Below, piece by piece: positions 35,301 to 50,300 of a DNA stretch of 64,000 bases. Position 1 is the first letter of the stretch. Each line of letters begins with the position of its first letter. The notes below the pieces were generated by a model. It had not been told where the DNA came from. It saw nothing but the letters and a program-made list of their open reading frames with translations, and searched no databases. Source of the stretch: Liolophura sinensis (taxonomy: Eukaryota; Mollusca; Polyplacophora; Chitonida; Chitonidae); NCBI RefSeq assembly GCF_032854445.1, contig NC_088301.1, forward strand, positions 51,571,187-51,635,186. Direction: 5' to 3'. A program made the position numbers and the translations under genes.

Positions 35301-38300
35301 AAATGGTATTTCATGCCATTTTACGAAGTTTTGCTTCTTATTTAATTTGCACATGTTTTTTTATGAATACAAACGATGTATATCATATCAGATGATAGCA
35401 AAGTTAAATGCAAGACTCCAACACCTTGGCATACTTCTTTAGACAATGGCTTTAGATGTCATCGTCATTTTTATTTTTCATGCAGATCTGTCGGAACTAT
35501 ATTCTAAAAGAGCAAGAAAAAGTATTTTCTTCATTATTAATAGGGAATGAAATTATTAGCCCTTTGTGAAAGTAATATCGAACAAGGATTTGTACACATC
35601 CATTTCCATCTGGATGCCTGCGGTATGTATTTCTAAATTGGCATACATTCAAGAGCCACCAATGATGCAAGTCTTATCAGACCAGTATCTAAATACTTGT
35701 ATCTAAATTGCATATATAGGCCTACGCTTTCGGCGTACCCATTTCAGAGTCTCACACAATACCTAAGTTAAGGATAAGCATTGCGAACAGGATTGACCCA
35801 GACATTTGATCCATATGTATGATGCCCAGGTAGCAATCCACTTACCAACATTACAGCAAAATTGGTGAGATGATGAGAGCAACAGTGAACGGACGCATCG
35901 TCTTCTCCCTGCTTCGTTACACCGGTATATGACCATTGTTTCTCTGGGGGACATGACAGGATTACGCTCATGAACAAAATGTGATGAGGGATTCTTTATA
36001 TAGCTCAGCATTACCATATTCTATACGTGTAGTATTTACCGCCGATTCTGGTACTGAAAGTAATTCCATAGATTGAGGAATGTTCATGTAAGCCTCATGG
36101 AAACCGTTGGCAACAGTGTGGTACCAATGTGCACAACAGCAATGCGTGTATAGGTCACAAAATAAGCGTTCAGTGAGGCAACCCATTTCCGTCATCAACA
36201 GACGTCACTTGTCTATACGTAAACTTGTAACAGAAGGTGATAAATATCTCGATGGTTCTGGCATCGGCGCCTGCTTAGACCCATATGCAATATTGGCTTC
36301 CCTGACCGAATCACTCTGTTAATTTGTATATGCATATTACCCGCCTTTAGACACTCAGTCGCCTCGTAGGGTGCATTCGGGCGAACTAATACACATTTCC
36401 ATTATCAAAAGATATTCATTAAGGCCATTAATTTCAGCCCATAGTCTCGGCGGTATCGGACCAAAAAGATACACCAATGTTGTGATAAATCTACTCTGAT
36501 TGTTCTATATTTTTGTAATAATGGGGCCACCCAGGCGTGTATATATTTGTGTAACGGACTGGTATAATCTTATATTTATTACATGGTATCATACAGAACG
36601 GAAAAAACTAAATACATTTGGTAAATACATCGAGTCAAATGGTAAAAACTAACCTTTAACATTCCAGAAACCACATTTATGAATGCCGTCTACCTGGAAT
36701 AAGACGCACCACAGTACGTGAGCGAGAAAAAGGCTATAAACACTATGACACAAACAACACTATTAACAGTCGAAAATAGCAAATTATTAAAGTGGTACAT
36801 GTAAGTACTTATACTGACATCTCAGAACATGCTTTCTACATTTCTTCACTTATAATGATTCAACACTCCTGTGTTAAACGCAACTATAAAACCCACGGTT
36901 AACCTATAATCATCAAGAATATATTGATGCATGGTTAGGGTATGACCATTCAAGTACAGTAGCACAAAATGGTACTTACGTTTCAAAAGTTTAAATAAAG
37001 GAAATGCAGTACTTAAACATTCGAAACTTTTACCAATGCGCACCTTATTTTTGGTTGGTTTGGGGAGCGAGAATTTGACGCAGTCGTGAAGGTTGTTGAT
37101 GCTCTGATTGTTCACAGCTGCAAGTAAGACACGCTCCACAGTGTAGTTGGATTCTTTATTGGTGGGAAAGAGCTTACTATCGGCGTAGAGGACAAACGTA
37201 ACGCGGTAAGACGGCGCCTTCAGCTTCTGGAAGATCTCTTGGGGTAGTTTTATAGACGTCGTCACCTAGAACAGAGACATTAAAACCGACCGGATGATTA
37301 ACCATTATGGCTTAAACAGGGCTAAAATCCACGTACATCACATGTTACTTGGCATTATCAAGTATCAATGTGCTGTAAAACCCCTTACTTCATAACAGAC
37401 AAACGAAACGACCTTCAACAGGGGTAACGAATTGTAATCTCCAAAAATGCTACTAATACCTGTTTGTTATCATTGGCGGTGTGTGTCTCTACGGATGTGG
37501 AGTACTCAACGCCGTCCTTGGTGTCATCATAAGGCACCTCCCTGACGTCTACGTTGATGTTCGGAAGGTCAAGTTTTACGTTTGTTCGATTCTTTAAATC
37601 TATTGCACCAAGAAAGTTCTCAAATGTTTGGAGCAGCCTGAAATGATTTCAGAATGTATTGCCTAAGCATAAATTAATGTGGAAGGTCAAGGTCTAAAAG
37701 TGGCATACAGTACACGTGTATATCAACACACGGCAATGGCATCGACATATAGCAGATGTAAAGGAAATTCATGTAAGCATTAAACAAAAAAGACAACCCA
37801 GAGATGAAAATTGTCAGCCATGGTAAAAAAAAGATAAAAAAAAAAAAAAACAACAACAAAAAAAAAAAACGTCAGAGTTCCAAGATTCCACTATTTCTTA
37901 ATCATTACACTCAGCAAGCATTTCTGTTCCACAAATATGGAATGACATATACATAATCACTTACTTTGAATTGGTATCATTTTCCTGGATAATATCAGGC
38001 TCAGCTGTCAGGAGATTGTCCACTGCACGGATATATTGTTCTGTTAGCTGTTTTGAGAGAAAACAGCGCAGATTATTTGGCAAACTCCAGTTAATATGAC
38101 ATTGTTACATGGTTATATTTTCTTTTGCGCGGTATATATTTAGTTCCTAAAACAATCCCATAACACTCTATTTATATTTCTGAAAGACTGCTAGTATCAG
38201 GTACACACACACAGGCTTAAGGCTCAAGGTTTCGATCCGTTTAAACAAATGAAAATACGAACTGTTAAAGGATAGAAATACCTTTTCGTCCTCTGCTGCA

Positions 38301-41300
38301 ATGTCTGACGTTTCTGATAATACTTCTGTCATCTTGGTAAGCCTACTTGACTCCCCAGTATTTGTATCACTCTTCTGTATAGCATCTATAAACTCGGTCA
38401 CCGTATCTCGCGTCAGTTCAGTCTAACAAGATAAAACAGACGGCTCTAGGTAATTCATTAATGTTGCACCTGTTTGCACCTGTAAGATTAACGAAGGTAA
38501 TTTGAATTGGAAAACTCCATGCAAAGATGTTATATTCCAGAGTACATTATGTTTGCACACCCGCACACTTAAAACGCGAAACAGATTTGTAAGTTTGCAT
38601 CTACATGAATAGATAACTTGATTAATTAGCGTTTAATTACCGTACTCCAGAATGTTTCATTTATTAGACGGCGAACAGGGCACGCCATTCTGCATACATG
38701 AGTTCTTGAATGTCGTACAGATTGACTAATTGAGCAGAAGCTTTTTTCAAAAGGAGTATATTATATCTGGCCTATCTTAACTTCGAGAGACCTCTTATGG
38801 TGCAGAATAGCATGAAATCGCAGTACCTTTGGGCAATCACTTGCGTCTTGGTCCAGCCATCGAGGCTTCATATCCTCTGTAATAGTACACTTCCTCCTGG
38901 CTTTTGCTCTGACAAAGGAAGCCGTTTTTTGCCCAGAAGTTGTAGGGCAGTTCAAAAATCGCCATTCACCATGCCGGGTGGAAGGCCAACGAAACACACC
39001 TTTCACGTTGATAACGGTAGAGTTCGGGCAGTTGGTTTCCACTGCTAGTAGAAAAGTTAAAATCCATTTTATAAATTAAAGTAAACGACCCATTAATTAA
39101 TGGGAAAAGCCGGTGAAGGGCTCGTAAACAGAAAAAAAAGATTTTGAGAATTAAAAATGGCTAGCATGTAATGTTTGGGTTTTTTTTATACTCAAACAGT
39201 CAGTTAGACTAAAACCTTGGCCTCTATTTTGACAAGCAATGTGACCGAAAACATCTTTTTGTCGAAGTTCTCTTTCACTGCATGTAGTTCTCTCCAGATG
39301 AGACGTATAACAGTCTGAAAGTTCTATAACGCGAACTGGGTGCAAGGCGTCATCTTGATTAACAATGTTTGATAGAGCGTAGAGCGTGGTCAGCGCAATG
39401 GTCGGCATAATTTCCCTACATCTGTATGTACAGTTTAAGAAGAACTTCCCTTTCGAGCTTTTTACTTTTGGTGACACTTGTCACACCATTGTAGCCGGTG
39501 AGAAATATAGACATTTCAGGCAAACTATGGATTTATCATATCAATAGGCCTAGTGACGCACAACTTGGCTATAACTGTAACTAGGTGGAAAGTGTTTATA
39601 CTATGTACGGACAGATACTTGTATAGCATCCGGGGTACCTAAGTTGTAGATAAACGTCATTTACACCGTTCGCACGAGTTGAACTGGTTTAAATGCGAAG
39701 TGGGTTTGAGCTAATTTGACGTCGCCCATGTGAATACAAAGCTGAGGTGTTTAATCTGGTTTATTTTACCCGCTAGCGATCTGGGTTTAAGCAAATTCAC
39801 CACAGGAATTTTCACAACTGGTTTCATTTAAACCGGGTTTGGTTTGATCCGGAGGAAATTGTGGTCGTGTGAACGAGGTAATGAGAGGCACCATATTTTT
39901 CAATCCGCTGAGGTGGCACTAGTGTGAAGCAGGACCTTGGGACATCGTTATGTCACACATGGATTGTAGCGCAACGTCTACGATGTTACAGTGTATCAGT
40001 TTCTGTGGCAACGACGTACTGGATTTAATGTCATTATAAAGTGGTGAGGAAAGAACATTTGACGTCAATAAAATTACACCAAGGTGCTACTGCCGGGAGT
40101 TTGACAAGTCCCCATTGTTACTTGTATGTCGCCTCCATCCATACAGGTGCACAGCCTAATGAATTCATGGCATCACGAAGTGCAGTCCTGGGAGTGTCAA
40201 GAAGTCGTCTTGTATACAAAATACATTATTTATCTGACAAAGTTGGGCACAAAGGGCTACATTTCTCTACTCTATTCTTTACACTCTACTGGGTTAATTA
40301 GAAACATAATGACTTCTCAGCAATGTCAATAAAATGCAGGAACTATGCCGACAATATTGATAACGCTTACAGATATAACTGAACGAGAGAAAATGTTTAT
40401 ATTTATGGCCATTGTAGTAGAACGCAATTCTGTAATATATTGAATGGCCCAACTACTGAACACCAGAAGTGATACAGTGGCTTAATAACCCTTGCGGAAC
40501 AGTAGTTTTCTATAAATCCATATTGGTTAAATGGATTTACATAACAGATACACTAAGGGGAAGACTGAGCGTACTGCACAGGCCGCCTTGTTACCTTTCA
40601 GCATGTGAGTGTAGAAATATGTTCCGGATGGCGGGCTTCGAACCCTCCCGAATACAGCTCGCACTTGAAAGGTGTAGGTCTGATTCAGCACAAGGCTATG
40701 CACCTTGGCACAAACCTCTACCTGGTCGCTTTTGGGGAAAACATCGGATATCACACTAATGTTGTAAGACTCCATGTAGAGCTGGTATTTCTTCACAACG
40801 CCGTGAGCGGGAACCTTCCAACATACATCAGCATAGGACGTGTTCACTGCTACAGCTGTCACCACCTCTGGCTCTGGACAAAATAAATGTATAAAATAAG
40901 ATTGTCAGATTCAGATAATTCGACAAACACGTTTGGATTATTTTTGTGTTCTGTTTTTGTTAAATTGCTTCATTTTTTTTTAATTAAATGCTATTTATGT
41001 ATAACAAGTCGCAGTTATACTAAGACAAATAGGCGGACCACGGCCGGCCCGTGTTCTAGTTACGTGTAAGGTGCAAGCAACTATATGAAAGGAGGCAGCT
41101 CCAAAGCTGGCCTTTTGTCCATGAAATGTACTCTAGTTTAACTTACCTGAAATGGGTTGCAGTTCTGCTGTGAGAAAGGTCTTCATTGGAAGAAAAGTTT
41201 GGTCATTGCTGATAAGAGAAATAGGAAGCTTCACTTTGGGCGGCAGTGCTGACAGTGGGCGCGAGGTAACGATGGACAGCTGATTTCTGGTCACTTCGAA

Positions 41301-44300
41301 GTTGTCGCTGTACGTGTGTACTGTTGGTATTGCCACTGTAAGGTTTGGTCTGTTGACAGACCACACCACGGTACCCGGGGGTACTCCTCTGAAAATCTCT
41401 ACGTGAAGCTCCTCAGCTAATAGTTCCAGGTCCAGTGGTTTTCCATTTACGACCATTATCTCCGTGGTTACATCCTTATACTGCGGATTGATGGTGAAAT
41501 CAGTTTCTACGGCCACAACTATCACAGAAAAATTGTAACCAGGATTTGCCGTAATCAAATACCTGTTTCTAAGCACATTATTATGGAAAGCAAAATATTT
41601 TTCGTCTTTTCCTTCGACATAAAATTTCAAGGGCGATCTCACATTCTCGCCTTTGCACTGTGCTGAGAAAGCTTGTATATCGGTATTAGCAGGTGTACGT
41701 TCAGTGATATTCAGACGAATTCGGTTGTCATGGTCCAAGGAAGGTCTCAAAAACATGATTTCGCAACCTGTAAGACAGAGAGAAGAAAAAAACATTTGTG
41801 GAAGAAAACGCAATGTTTAATTTGAAACTACTTCTTTTCTCTGCAGTAGTTCAAAGGGGAAAATTAAGCATATCTTTATGTATCGATAGCAATTTACGTA
41901 TGGTTTATTCCTTATCCTTCACATAATGATTTCTTATGACTTATTTGGTTACTGAAATGTATGTATACCTCATGGATTTTGTTATGGTTGGGATCATTTT
42001 GACTCAGCTTACAGATAGATGGTGCAATTATAGTTCCTTTAACAGATGGGCGTTGAGGCATAACCTATACTGGCTATAGTTTTATAATTAAATGTCAACT
42101 TATTTTGATGTGACAGCATGATGTTCAAACGATATAATGTTACACATTAGTATTGGCTGGTTGACGGATGAATGTCATGATTCGCTGTTGAATGTCGATG
42201 CTGTACCCAACTGCGCTTATTAACTGTTCCAGTGGCACCCGTGGGGGCATTCGGAACTGATAGCTCTTACTTCCTAGTGAAAACTCGGATGTGGAGCGCT
42301 TGTTTTCTAACCACTGGAGCTGCCAATAACTGTGGGTCGGGAACAAGCCTTCACAGATTGATTACGTAAGCATCTCTTGGCTTCTACCATCGACTGTATT
42401 ACTCTCCAGATAGACGGTATATTATTCAGCGATTAGCACCCTAGTTACAGTTTTTCTTCATACAAAAAACATTATTCAATTAATCACACTCAACGAAAAG
42501 CCCTTCTAACCGTTGATTAACACGATTTTCTCAGCATGTTTTAACTATACCACATTTATGTGTTTCGAAACGAATGGATGTCAGTGTAAAATCAATAAAG
42601 GTTATTGTGGTTCTAGGAGTGTTAATGATGGAATTAGACTTCCACTTTTCTCTCACTGCTGGGGGACAAACTGGTCGATCAACCCACTCAAAAACAGAGC
42701 AATTACTATGGCGACTTTCTCCCATAACAAAACCCCCATACTGTAGGGCTATATAGTAACCTTTTTTGACGGTTTAAAATCGAAAATTTATTGATTCTCC
42801 AGAGAATAAATGCAAAGCAGGCTGCGTAAAACCACTAGAAATACTTTAGACCTCGAGTGACGTCAAAAAAGGAAAAATATAACAAATAGTCATTACTTAC
42901 ATACGTGTCATCGGTCATTTCCTTCTGCCGGGATGCATAAATTGACTATTATATGTACACCAACTATATCAAATTCACATTAACGGGAAATGGGGGTCAT
43001 TAACGTGCACATCTAGCGCCCTCTCGCCTTTTTCCAATGCTACAAAAAGATCTTTTATCCCAAATTTGTAGGAATCTAGAGCAATGTGCCACTGCCGGAC
43101 GAACGGGGAGAACGAGGAGCTACAGGGTATTTGCACAGTCATGGAATTCCGTCAGTGCTAATAATTCGGGCTGAAACCTTATCAGCAGCGATTTTGTGTT
43201 CTCACCTGTGCTTGACAGACGGGAAACGGCCAGCACAATGCACCTTGACTGTACTTGAGACTCGCCCATTAGCGGGCAGTTGACAGTACCCGTTATTTCC
43301 ATTAGTGTCTATTGTCAGAAGTCACAGCTGATCAGAGGTCTGTCGATCAAAACTTGGGTTCTCCATCTTAAACGGGCATGTTCTGATTTCTCCTCTCTAA
43401 GATAAACATACATCTCTGGCAAGGCTGTGAAATGTCGCCATCAAGCTGGCATTTGCATTTATCTCACATTCTCATTTCACTCGGCTGATCCCTCGTTAAG
43501 TCGTACCTGAGAATTCGCTTTCAGATATTACTCATAGAGGGCATTATACCAGGTAAATTTCAAAATCTTAAACTACACAATAATTCACAACAAATATTAT
43601 TAAACAATATCTTAAATAACTATTTCGGGACCGGTAGATCCAGGATCAATCCTTGATCGAGTCACACCTAAGACTTTAAAAGAGGAAGTTGTAACTTCCT
43701 CGCTTGGCGTTCAGCATGAAGGGGATAGTGAAACGACTGGTTGACCCGTATCAGTATAATGGCTCGGGCGGGGCGGCTTACTTGCCTTCGGTAAGTCGTC
43801 TCAGTGAAGCAGCACTAAATAAAAGAGCGGTGGAAATCCGTCCTGCAACAAGGAGGCACATTACACGTACATGCACCCTAATGATTCCTTCGCCGTCATG
43901 TGACTGAAAAATTGTTGAGTACGACGTTAAACCCCAAGCACTCACTCACTAAATAACTATTCACTATTGTTTAATTATTATTGGCGTAAACCAAACCCAT
44001 AATTTCCATTGCAGACTACAGGGCTTTTCAACAATGTAGCCGGAGACTGAGTTACTGATTACTATGCAAAAACAATTGAGGGTATTTCTCGCAATATTTT
44101 GGCAAAATTTCTCATTATTTCAATTATATATTACACAAGTGACCATATGGCTCTGTGCTAAGAAAAGCATTCACTATAAACTTAGCTGCAGAATCTAGGC
44201 GTTGCCACATTGTGCCTAAGTAACGATAAAGGGCTAAAGCATACTGGCACTCCCATAGACGAGTGGTTATCTGTCGATCGTAGATACTGTTATTAAATCT

Positions 44301-47300
44301 GGAATCTTTCATGGGTAATCTGTCAGCGAATGCGTCACAATAAATAACAAGGCGTAACAGCTGTTAAACATTCAGAGCTGTTACCAGGACGAGCTTTCAC
44401 TGTGCTTGGTAGTGAAAAGTGGCAGCTCTAGCTCTGTATAAACAATGGATCTGCAGGTATTGTAAAGTAACCAGATATGGTATTCAGGCCATTTTATCAA
44501 TTTATCAACTTTCAAAAAGAAATTCAAAAAGGACTGGGTCACGCGGAGATCGGTGAAGATCAAAGTATTAACCAGAGCTACCTTGAATAGCTATGATAGC
44601 TGTCGATCATAGTTACAGGGCTTACTTGAATAGCTCTGATAGCCACCCTATCATAGTTACAGGGCTTACTTGAATAGCTATGATAGTCGTCGATCATAGT
44701 TACAGGGCTTACTTGAATAGCTCTGATAGCCATCCTATCATAGTTACAGGGCAGACTTGAATAGCTATGATAGCCATCCTATCATAGTTACAAGGCTGAC
44801 TTGAATAGCTCTGATACCCGTCGATCATAGTTACAGGGCTGACTTGAATAGCTGTGATGGCCGTCGATCATAGTTACAGGGCTTACTAGAATAGCCGTGA
44901 TGGTTGTCAATCTTGGTTACAGGGAATAATTGGATAGCGGTAATGGTTGACCTATCTAGTTAATTGGATAGCGGTAATGGTTGACCTATCTAGTTACAAG
45001 ATAGGCGGTGCTCATTGTAACAGAGGATTTTCGTATAACAGCGGATTTTCTATCGTGTGTTTGGGATGGTTGTGATTACTAAATCTGTAAAGTTTGCTTT
45101 CATGCATAGTAAGAAGAAATTCATTAAAATGTGGACAATAACATTATTTAGCTGATAATCATTGTATCTCTGCTATGGAGACCTTTAGAGGCTATGCAAC
45201 AAATACTTTCGAATATTAGACAATCGTGTCCTAGTTACATTTGCAACTATAATGACAATAGGTCTACGAAAGATAAATTATGGACTCAATTAAATGCCTA
45301 CCTGTATTTCTAGAGCAGGATAATGACGTACCTGTACGTCTCACCTGGGGATTGTTATACTTTGTAGCGTTACACTTTTGTCTGGATCCTGAGTAGAACT
45401 AATTCATTCTACTCTGCCTTTTCTAGTCCTAGTTAAAACCTCATTTCGTTTTATTAAGATGGGATCGAATTTGCTCAAGTGACAGTTGTGGTCTGAAAAG
45501 CTTTAACGTTTCCGCCCATGTAGGAAACTTACTTGACAGCTTAATTGGAAACGGGGGTGACTTTCAATCTGTTCATTTCAGTTAACCGAGCTTGTAAATC
45601 CACGGCGATATGCTGTCGAAGGTTACTATACCCCGTCTGACACAGTCAAATGAATCCATACTGACACAGTGAGTCTCACATGATAGGGCAGGTAATTAAA
45701 TTTGACGTAAATCTGTATATATGTCTCTGTTTGTGACGTCAGAAAACCTACATATATCAGCCTGACGTAATGTGTAGGACTGATTACCCGACAGTATGCA
45801 TGGTTTTAGCCATTTTGTTTGTTAGCCATATAGTATCTAGAAAACAATCTGAAGTACTGCACCGAAGAACTAGACCCTGAAGCAATGCGATGTGCTCATA
45901 TTTAGTTAGGATATAGTGCCGGAAAACAAAGGAGAACATTTAATAATTCATTATAAAGAAAGATGGTTTAGAAATATGAGGATTAAAGACGACAGTGTTA
46001 CTCACTATGAATTCCCTGTTAATTCCCTTGTCATGTATCGGCAACCCTAAGTACATATATTTACACCACCTTGGATGCCAAGCTACTTAATACAACCAAT
46101 GCTGTTCAGAAGTCACATTTAATATGTTTTGTATGGCTTAGATCTGTCGGATTCGTCTCACTTATTGTCTATAAAATACTTGACGACAATGGGAAGAGTG
46201 GAAGAGACCCACCAAGACTCTTCTACAGATATCTTGATGGATCGATCCTACACACGCCCGGAAAAAGTTGTCCCGGAAGAAGTGGTTCCTGCTTTACGTC
46301 GGGCGCACACATAAACAAGTTTTCTTCGCAATTAAAATCAGAAGAAGACTGCTACTGTTTCCGTTACAAAAAACATGACGTATTGATTCAGCATTGTGTT
46401 ACATTTTTAATTGATTGAAAAAAGATTCGGCTCGAGCATCAGCCCGCAGAGTACCCTGTGTTTTCCTGAGCTCTTGCACAGCCCAGTGAGCACTCTTCTG
46501 GAACATTAATATGTCCACATGAATGGAAAATCAGCACTAAATTGTTCTGGAATTAGCTGGCCAAATAACCAAGCTGGGACCGAGACGTGCAAGAATGAGC
46601 CTAAATGTTTACAAATCGCTGTCATGGTATGCTGTCATGTTGTTGCTAGTTAAATTACTTCAGGATTGACAATAATATGTTTTAGGTTTATTGGGGTATT
46701 AACCAATACGCTACGCGGATTTATACAGTGAGCGAAATGACGAGGCAAAGTTTACAAAAAAGAATTGTGAAAAACTCAACATTTACAAGGTTAATTCCGA
46801 GCTAGAGAACTTTGGGTGTAAAAAATGCCGAGGAAGTTGAATTTATTTCGTGAGACGCATCTCCAGACGACAACGCATTTGCGCTGTTCATAGCGGACTA
46901 TTGCTGTTGTTGTTGTACGCCAAGAATATGCGGGAGTGTGTAGGCTACACAGGTGACTGTGTCATGCCGGTTGCAAAGCACATGTAGTTGTGACATATGG
47001 AAGATATCTTAGTATTCAAGCATACTGTTTATCCAAGAACAACAGTGTGTATTTTAAACATCAATGGGAAAATGATTTTGATGTAACTGGCTTGTATTCG
47101 CGAGCACAGGCTCTCGGTTATGCATTTGCACTCGCTGACCCAGCGTGTTTGTGATCAAGCTTATATACTGATTATATACTACGGTTTAAACAGTTTTAAT
47201 GTATATATATATATATATATATATATATGCATATGCTGTTCTGTATGTCAGTTTAAATGACGTGCCCTCAGTCTTTCAGCTCTTTTCTTATAAAAAGTAG

Positions 47301-50300
47301 TCCTACGCGGACGTGGCTTCATTTTTTTAGGTTTATAAGTCCAACAATTTGACCAATCGGGAAAATTAAATTATTCATCTCTACTCCAATGTTACTTTAA
47401 ATGTCCGTAAAAATGAACATTCAGTGCACAAAAGTACAATGATCATAGGTTCTATAGGCATTGGAGAGCATGTTCAATATAGGTAACACATGATGCAAAC
47501 ACTTTTTGATAAGGCCGGCTTTAAGATAAATCGTTTGCGTAATTTTGAATCTTAAGCTTAATTTTGAAACCTTTTAAAAGCGTAATGTTGAATCATAATT
47601 ATAATGTTGAATCTTAAGTGTAATTTTTAATTTTAAGTGTAACATTGAATCGTAATTGTCGAAGCTATAGGCTCAGGTTTCCCATTAATCTTTTCTTACA
47701 AGAGGTCACTCCGCAGTGGAATAGAATCCAGCCATATACAAGAATGGCGATAATTGTAAGGTTCTTTGAACTCACTTTCAACATCATTCCCTTTAAACTT
47801 CTTTTCCAGTCATACGGAAACCATAAGCTTTGCAAGGGAGTCGAGAGTCGTTTTAAACATGCAGGCAAAGTATTTATGTTATACTTTGAGGATCATGTAC
47901 TATGCATAGCATTCAGGGGTGCTTCTTACGAAATTGGTACCGATTGGGTGCAATTCAATCAAGGTCTTTGGCGGAAGCACGGAATTCACTATCGATCACT
48001 TTGGCTTTGTCTGTATTATTACAACGAAAAGTTTATTGGAGCAAATAATTGAATCACTCCTTGTAATTTGTGATAGAAAGATAAATGCTGACGTAGCATA
48101 TGTTCGAGTGTATTTGGGCGCATTCTTCTCGACGACCTCGCAAGAATCGACCTCCTTGAGAACTGATCAGATAAAATGGTTTTGCGTTCGTAAGCCTGCT
48201 TGGAAGTGTGATAAGGCAGAAGCACAATCGTGTCAAAATAAATACAATATACTTCTGAGAATCACTGAAGGTTCAGATTTAATCTTCACGACACCTCACT
48301 TTGCACAAAAGAAATTCAGAGAACGAAATGGGGACAGGATCTGGAAAGAAGAATTCCTAGTTTCTCAAGTGAAACCAACGTGGTGCTTAGCAAGTCTTGT
48401 TAAAGTGTAACAGAGCATTATTTGGAAGAATTATCCTTCGATCTCATGCGCAACCACACTTAACTATCGAAAAAAGGTGATTTATTCTGAAGATAAACTT
48501 TTGAAGCCTACCTTCGAAAACGTACCTATAGACAGCATTTACGGCATCATAGCAGCTACCGGTGCATTGTGGCTTCCTCTTCGGACGTACGTGGGAAGCT
48601 CTGTCCGGTTTCATCCCACCATATGCTGGTTACCGTCGTATAAGTGAAATATTCTTGAATACTGCGTTAAACACCAAAAAATAAAATAAATAAATACTAT
48701 CGGTGTATATCAGGTCTTAAGGTATAACGTTGCATATATCTTGCAAATGGAGTAAAAAGTATGAAAAAGCTAAATAAAAACTTCCGTGTTAATTATTGAT
48801 AAATTTATGTCAGGACTGGTTTACTTCTAAGCTATTTAATAAGTTTTAAATACATTTAGATATATTTATCTAAAAAACATGTCATTAAGAGTAGACGATC
48901 ACACGCATGGCTTAACACAGCCCCATCGCATATTCCGGCATATTGTCAATGTTAAACTTCAAATCAAGTTGACACGTCCGGAGAAAACATAATTAACATT
49001 TCAACAGTGCTCGAAAGGCGAAACCATTGGCCACGTGGTCTAGAAATATACATTAAATATTATCCCGTCGCCAATATATAACAAGATTGATGGACTATGA
49101 GGCATATGCCACCTAGATATGGCATGACTAGCCAGAATCTCAACCTTCGACTCACGTATACATAACTCACGTTTAAACTATACATTTGTTGTAGACCATA
49201 AACTGTAAAGGGTCAGTATCATGTTACTAGACAATATGCATTGTCACAAATAATTATAATGGCATTTCATTTTCTGTTGTCAAATATATGTTAATTTTAG
49301 AATTTGCCTCTTGACGATTTATTGCAGTAAGAACAAATAAGATATATTATCAATGCGTATTGCACTTCTCAAGGAAAATAAGCTGGATTTGAGTGTGTGG
49401 AAATATCACGATCTGACTATTTTAAACTGTTTAATAGGTTTTTAAAGCATGTTAAGACATGAATTCTGGTTTTTGACGACTTAGAAAATTCATATCTCAG
49501 GCGACAATATACTGCTGAGAAACTGATCATATTATCAGAGCAGCTCGCTTCAGGTCGTTTCCCAGCGACTAGAAAATCAGTCGTGGCGCCTAAAGTATCA
49601 AATTGTTGGCATACTGACTGCAAAAATATAATTTTATTAATCTATAAAATATGTATTTGTTTCGTTAAACACGCATAATAGAATCACATAGAAATTGATT
49701 GCTGCTAAACATTTTATTCTTTTTGACGCTGAGTTGAAATGGTTGAGGTAGGGCTAAATTAAAAACTGAAATAAATTAAATCCAAATTGCGTCATTGACA
49801 GATAGAGGAACTTTTTAAACCGCCATCGTATGTCAAAAATATGGCATTAAGTAACAATCAGACAAACACATTTTTTAATCCCTCAATTGATGAACAGAAT
49901 TTAAGTAACAATATTAAATATTAAATTGAATATAAAATTTGCAAAATAAATTAAAATTATTAAAAATAAATTCCAAAGCATCAATCTATAATTTTCACGT
50001 AAATGAATGTTCAACTTAATTTTTTTCTGAATTTATCAATTCCGCTACCAGTGTGCTCGAGAGAAGGTAGATCAAAATTGTTGATCATCGTCATAAAAGG
50101 AATTGCACCAAGCCTGTTGGCCATTGATCTTCTGTAATATATCTGTACTACGTTAGCAGTTTGCACAAATCGTCACTGCTAAGGCCGAAATGGACCATAG
50201 ACAAAACAGTTGTTACTGGATTACTTTTGGTGAGAAACGATTCCCAATATGCTCTAAAATGTTTACTTAGTCTATGTCATGAAAAATGTGAATACAGCTT

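Noticed and set aside
44582-45000. CRISPR-like array of regular units
   Set aside because: The units are contiguous 43-44 bp tandem repeats without unique spacers, inside a eukaryotic intron. The arrays at 54451 and 60656 fail for the same reason.
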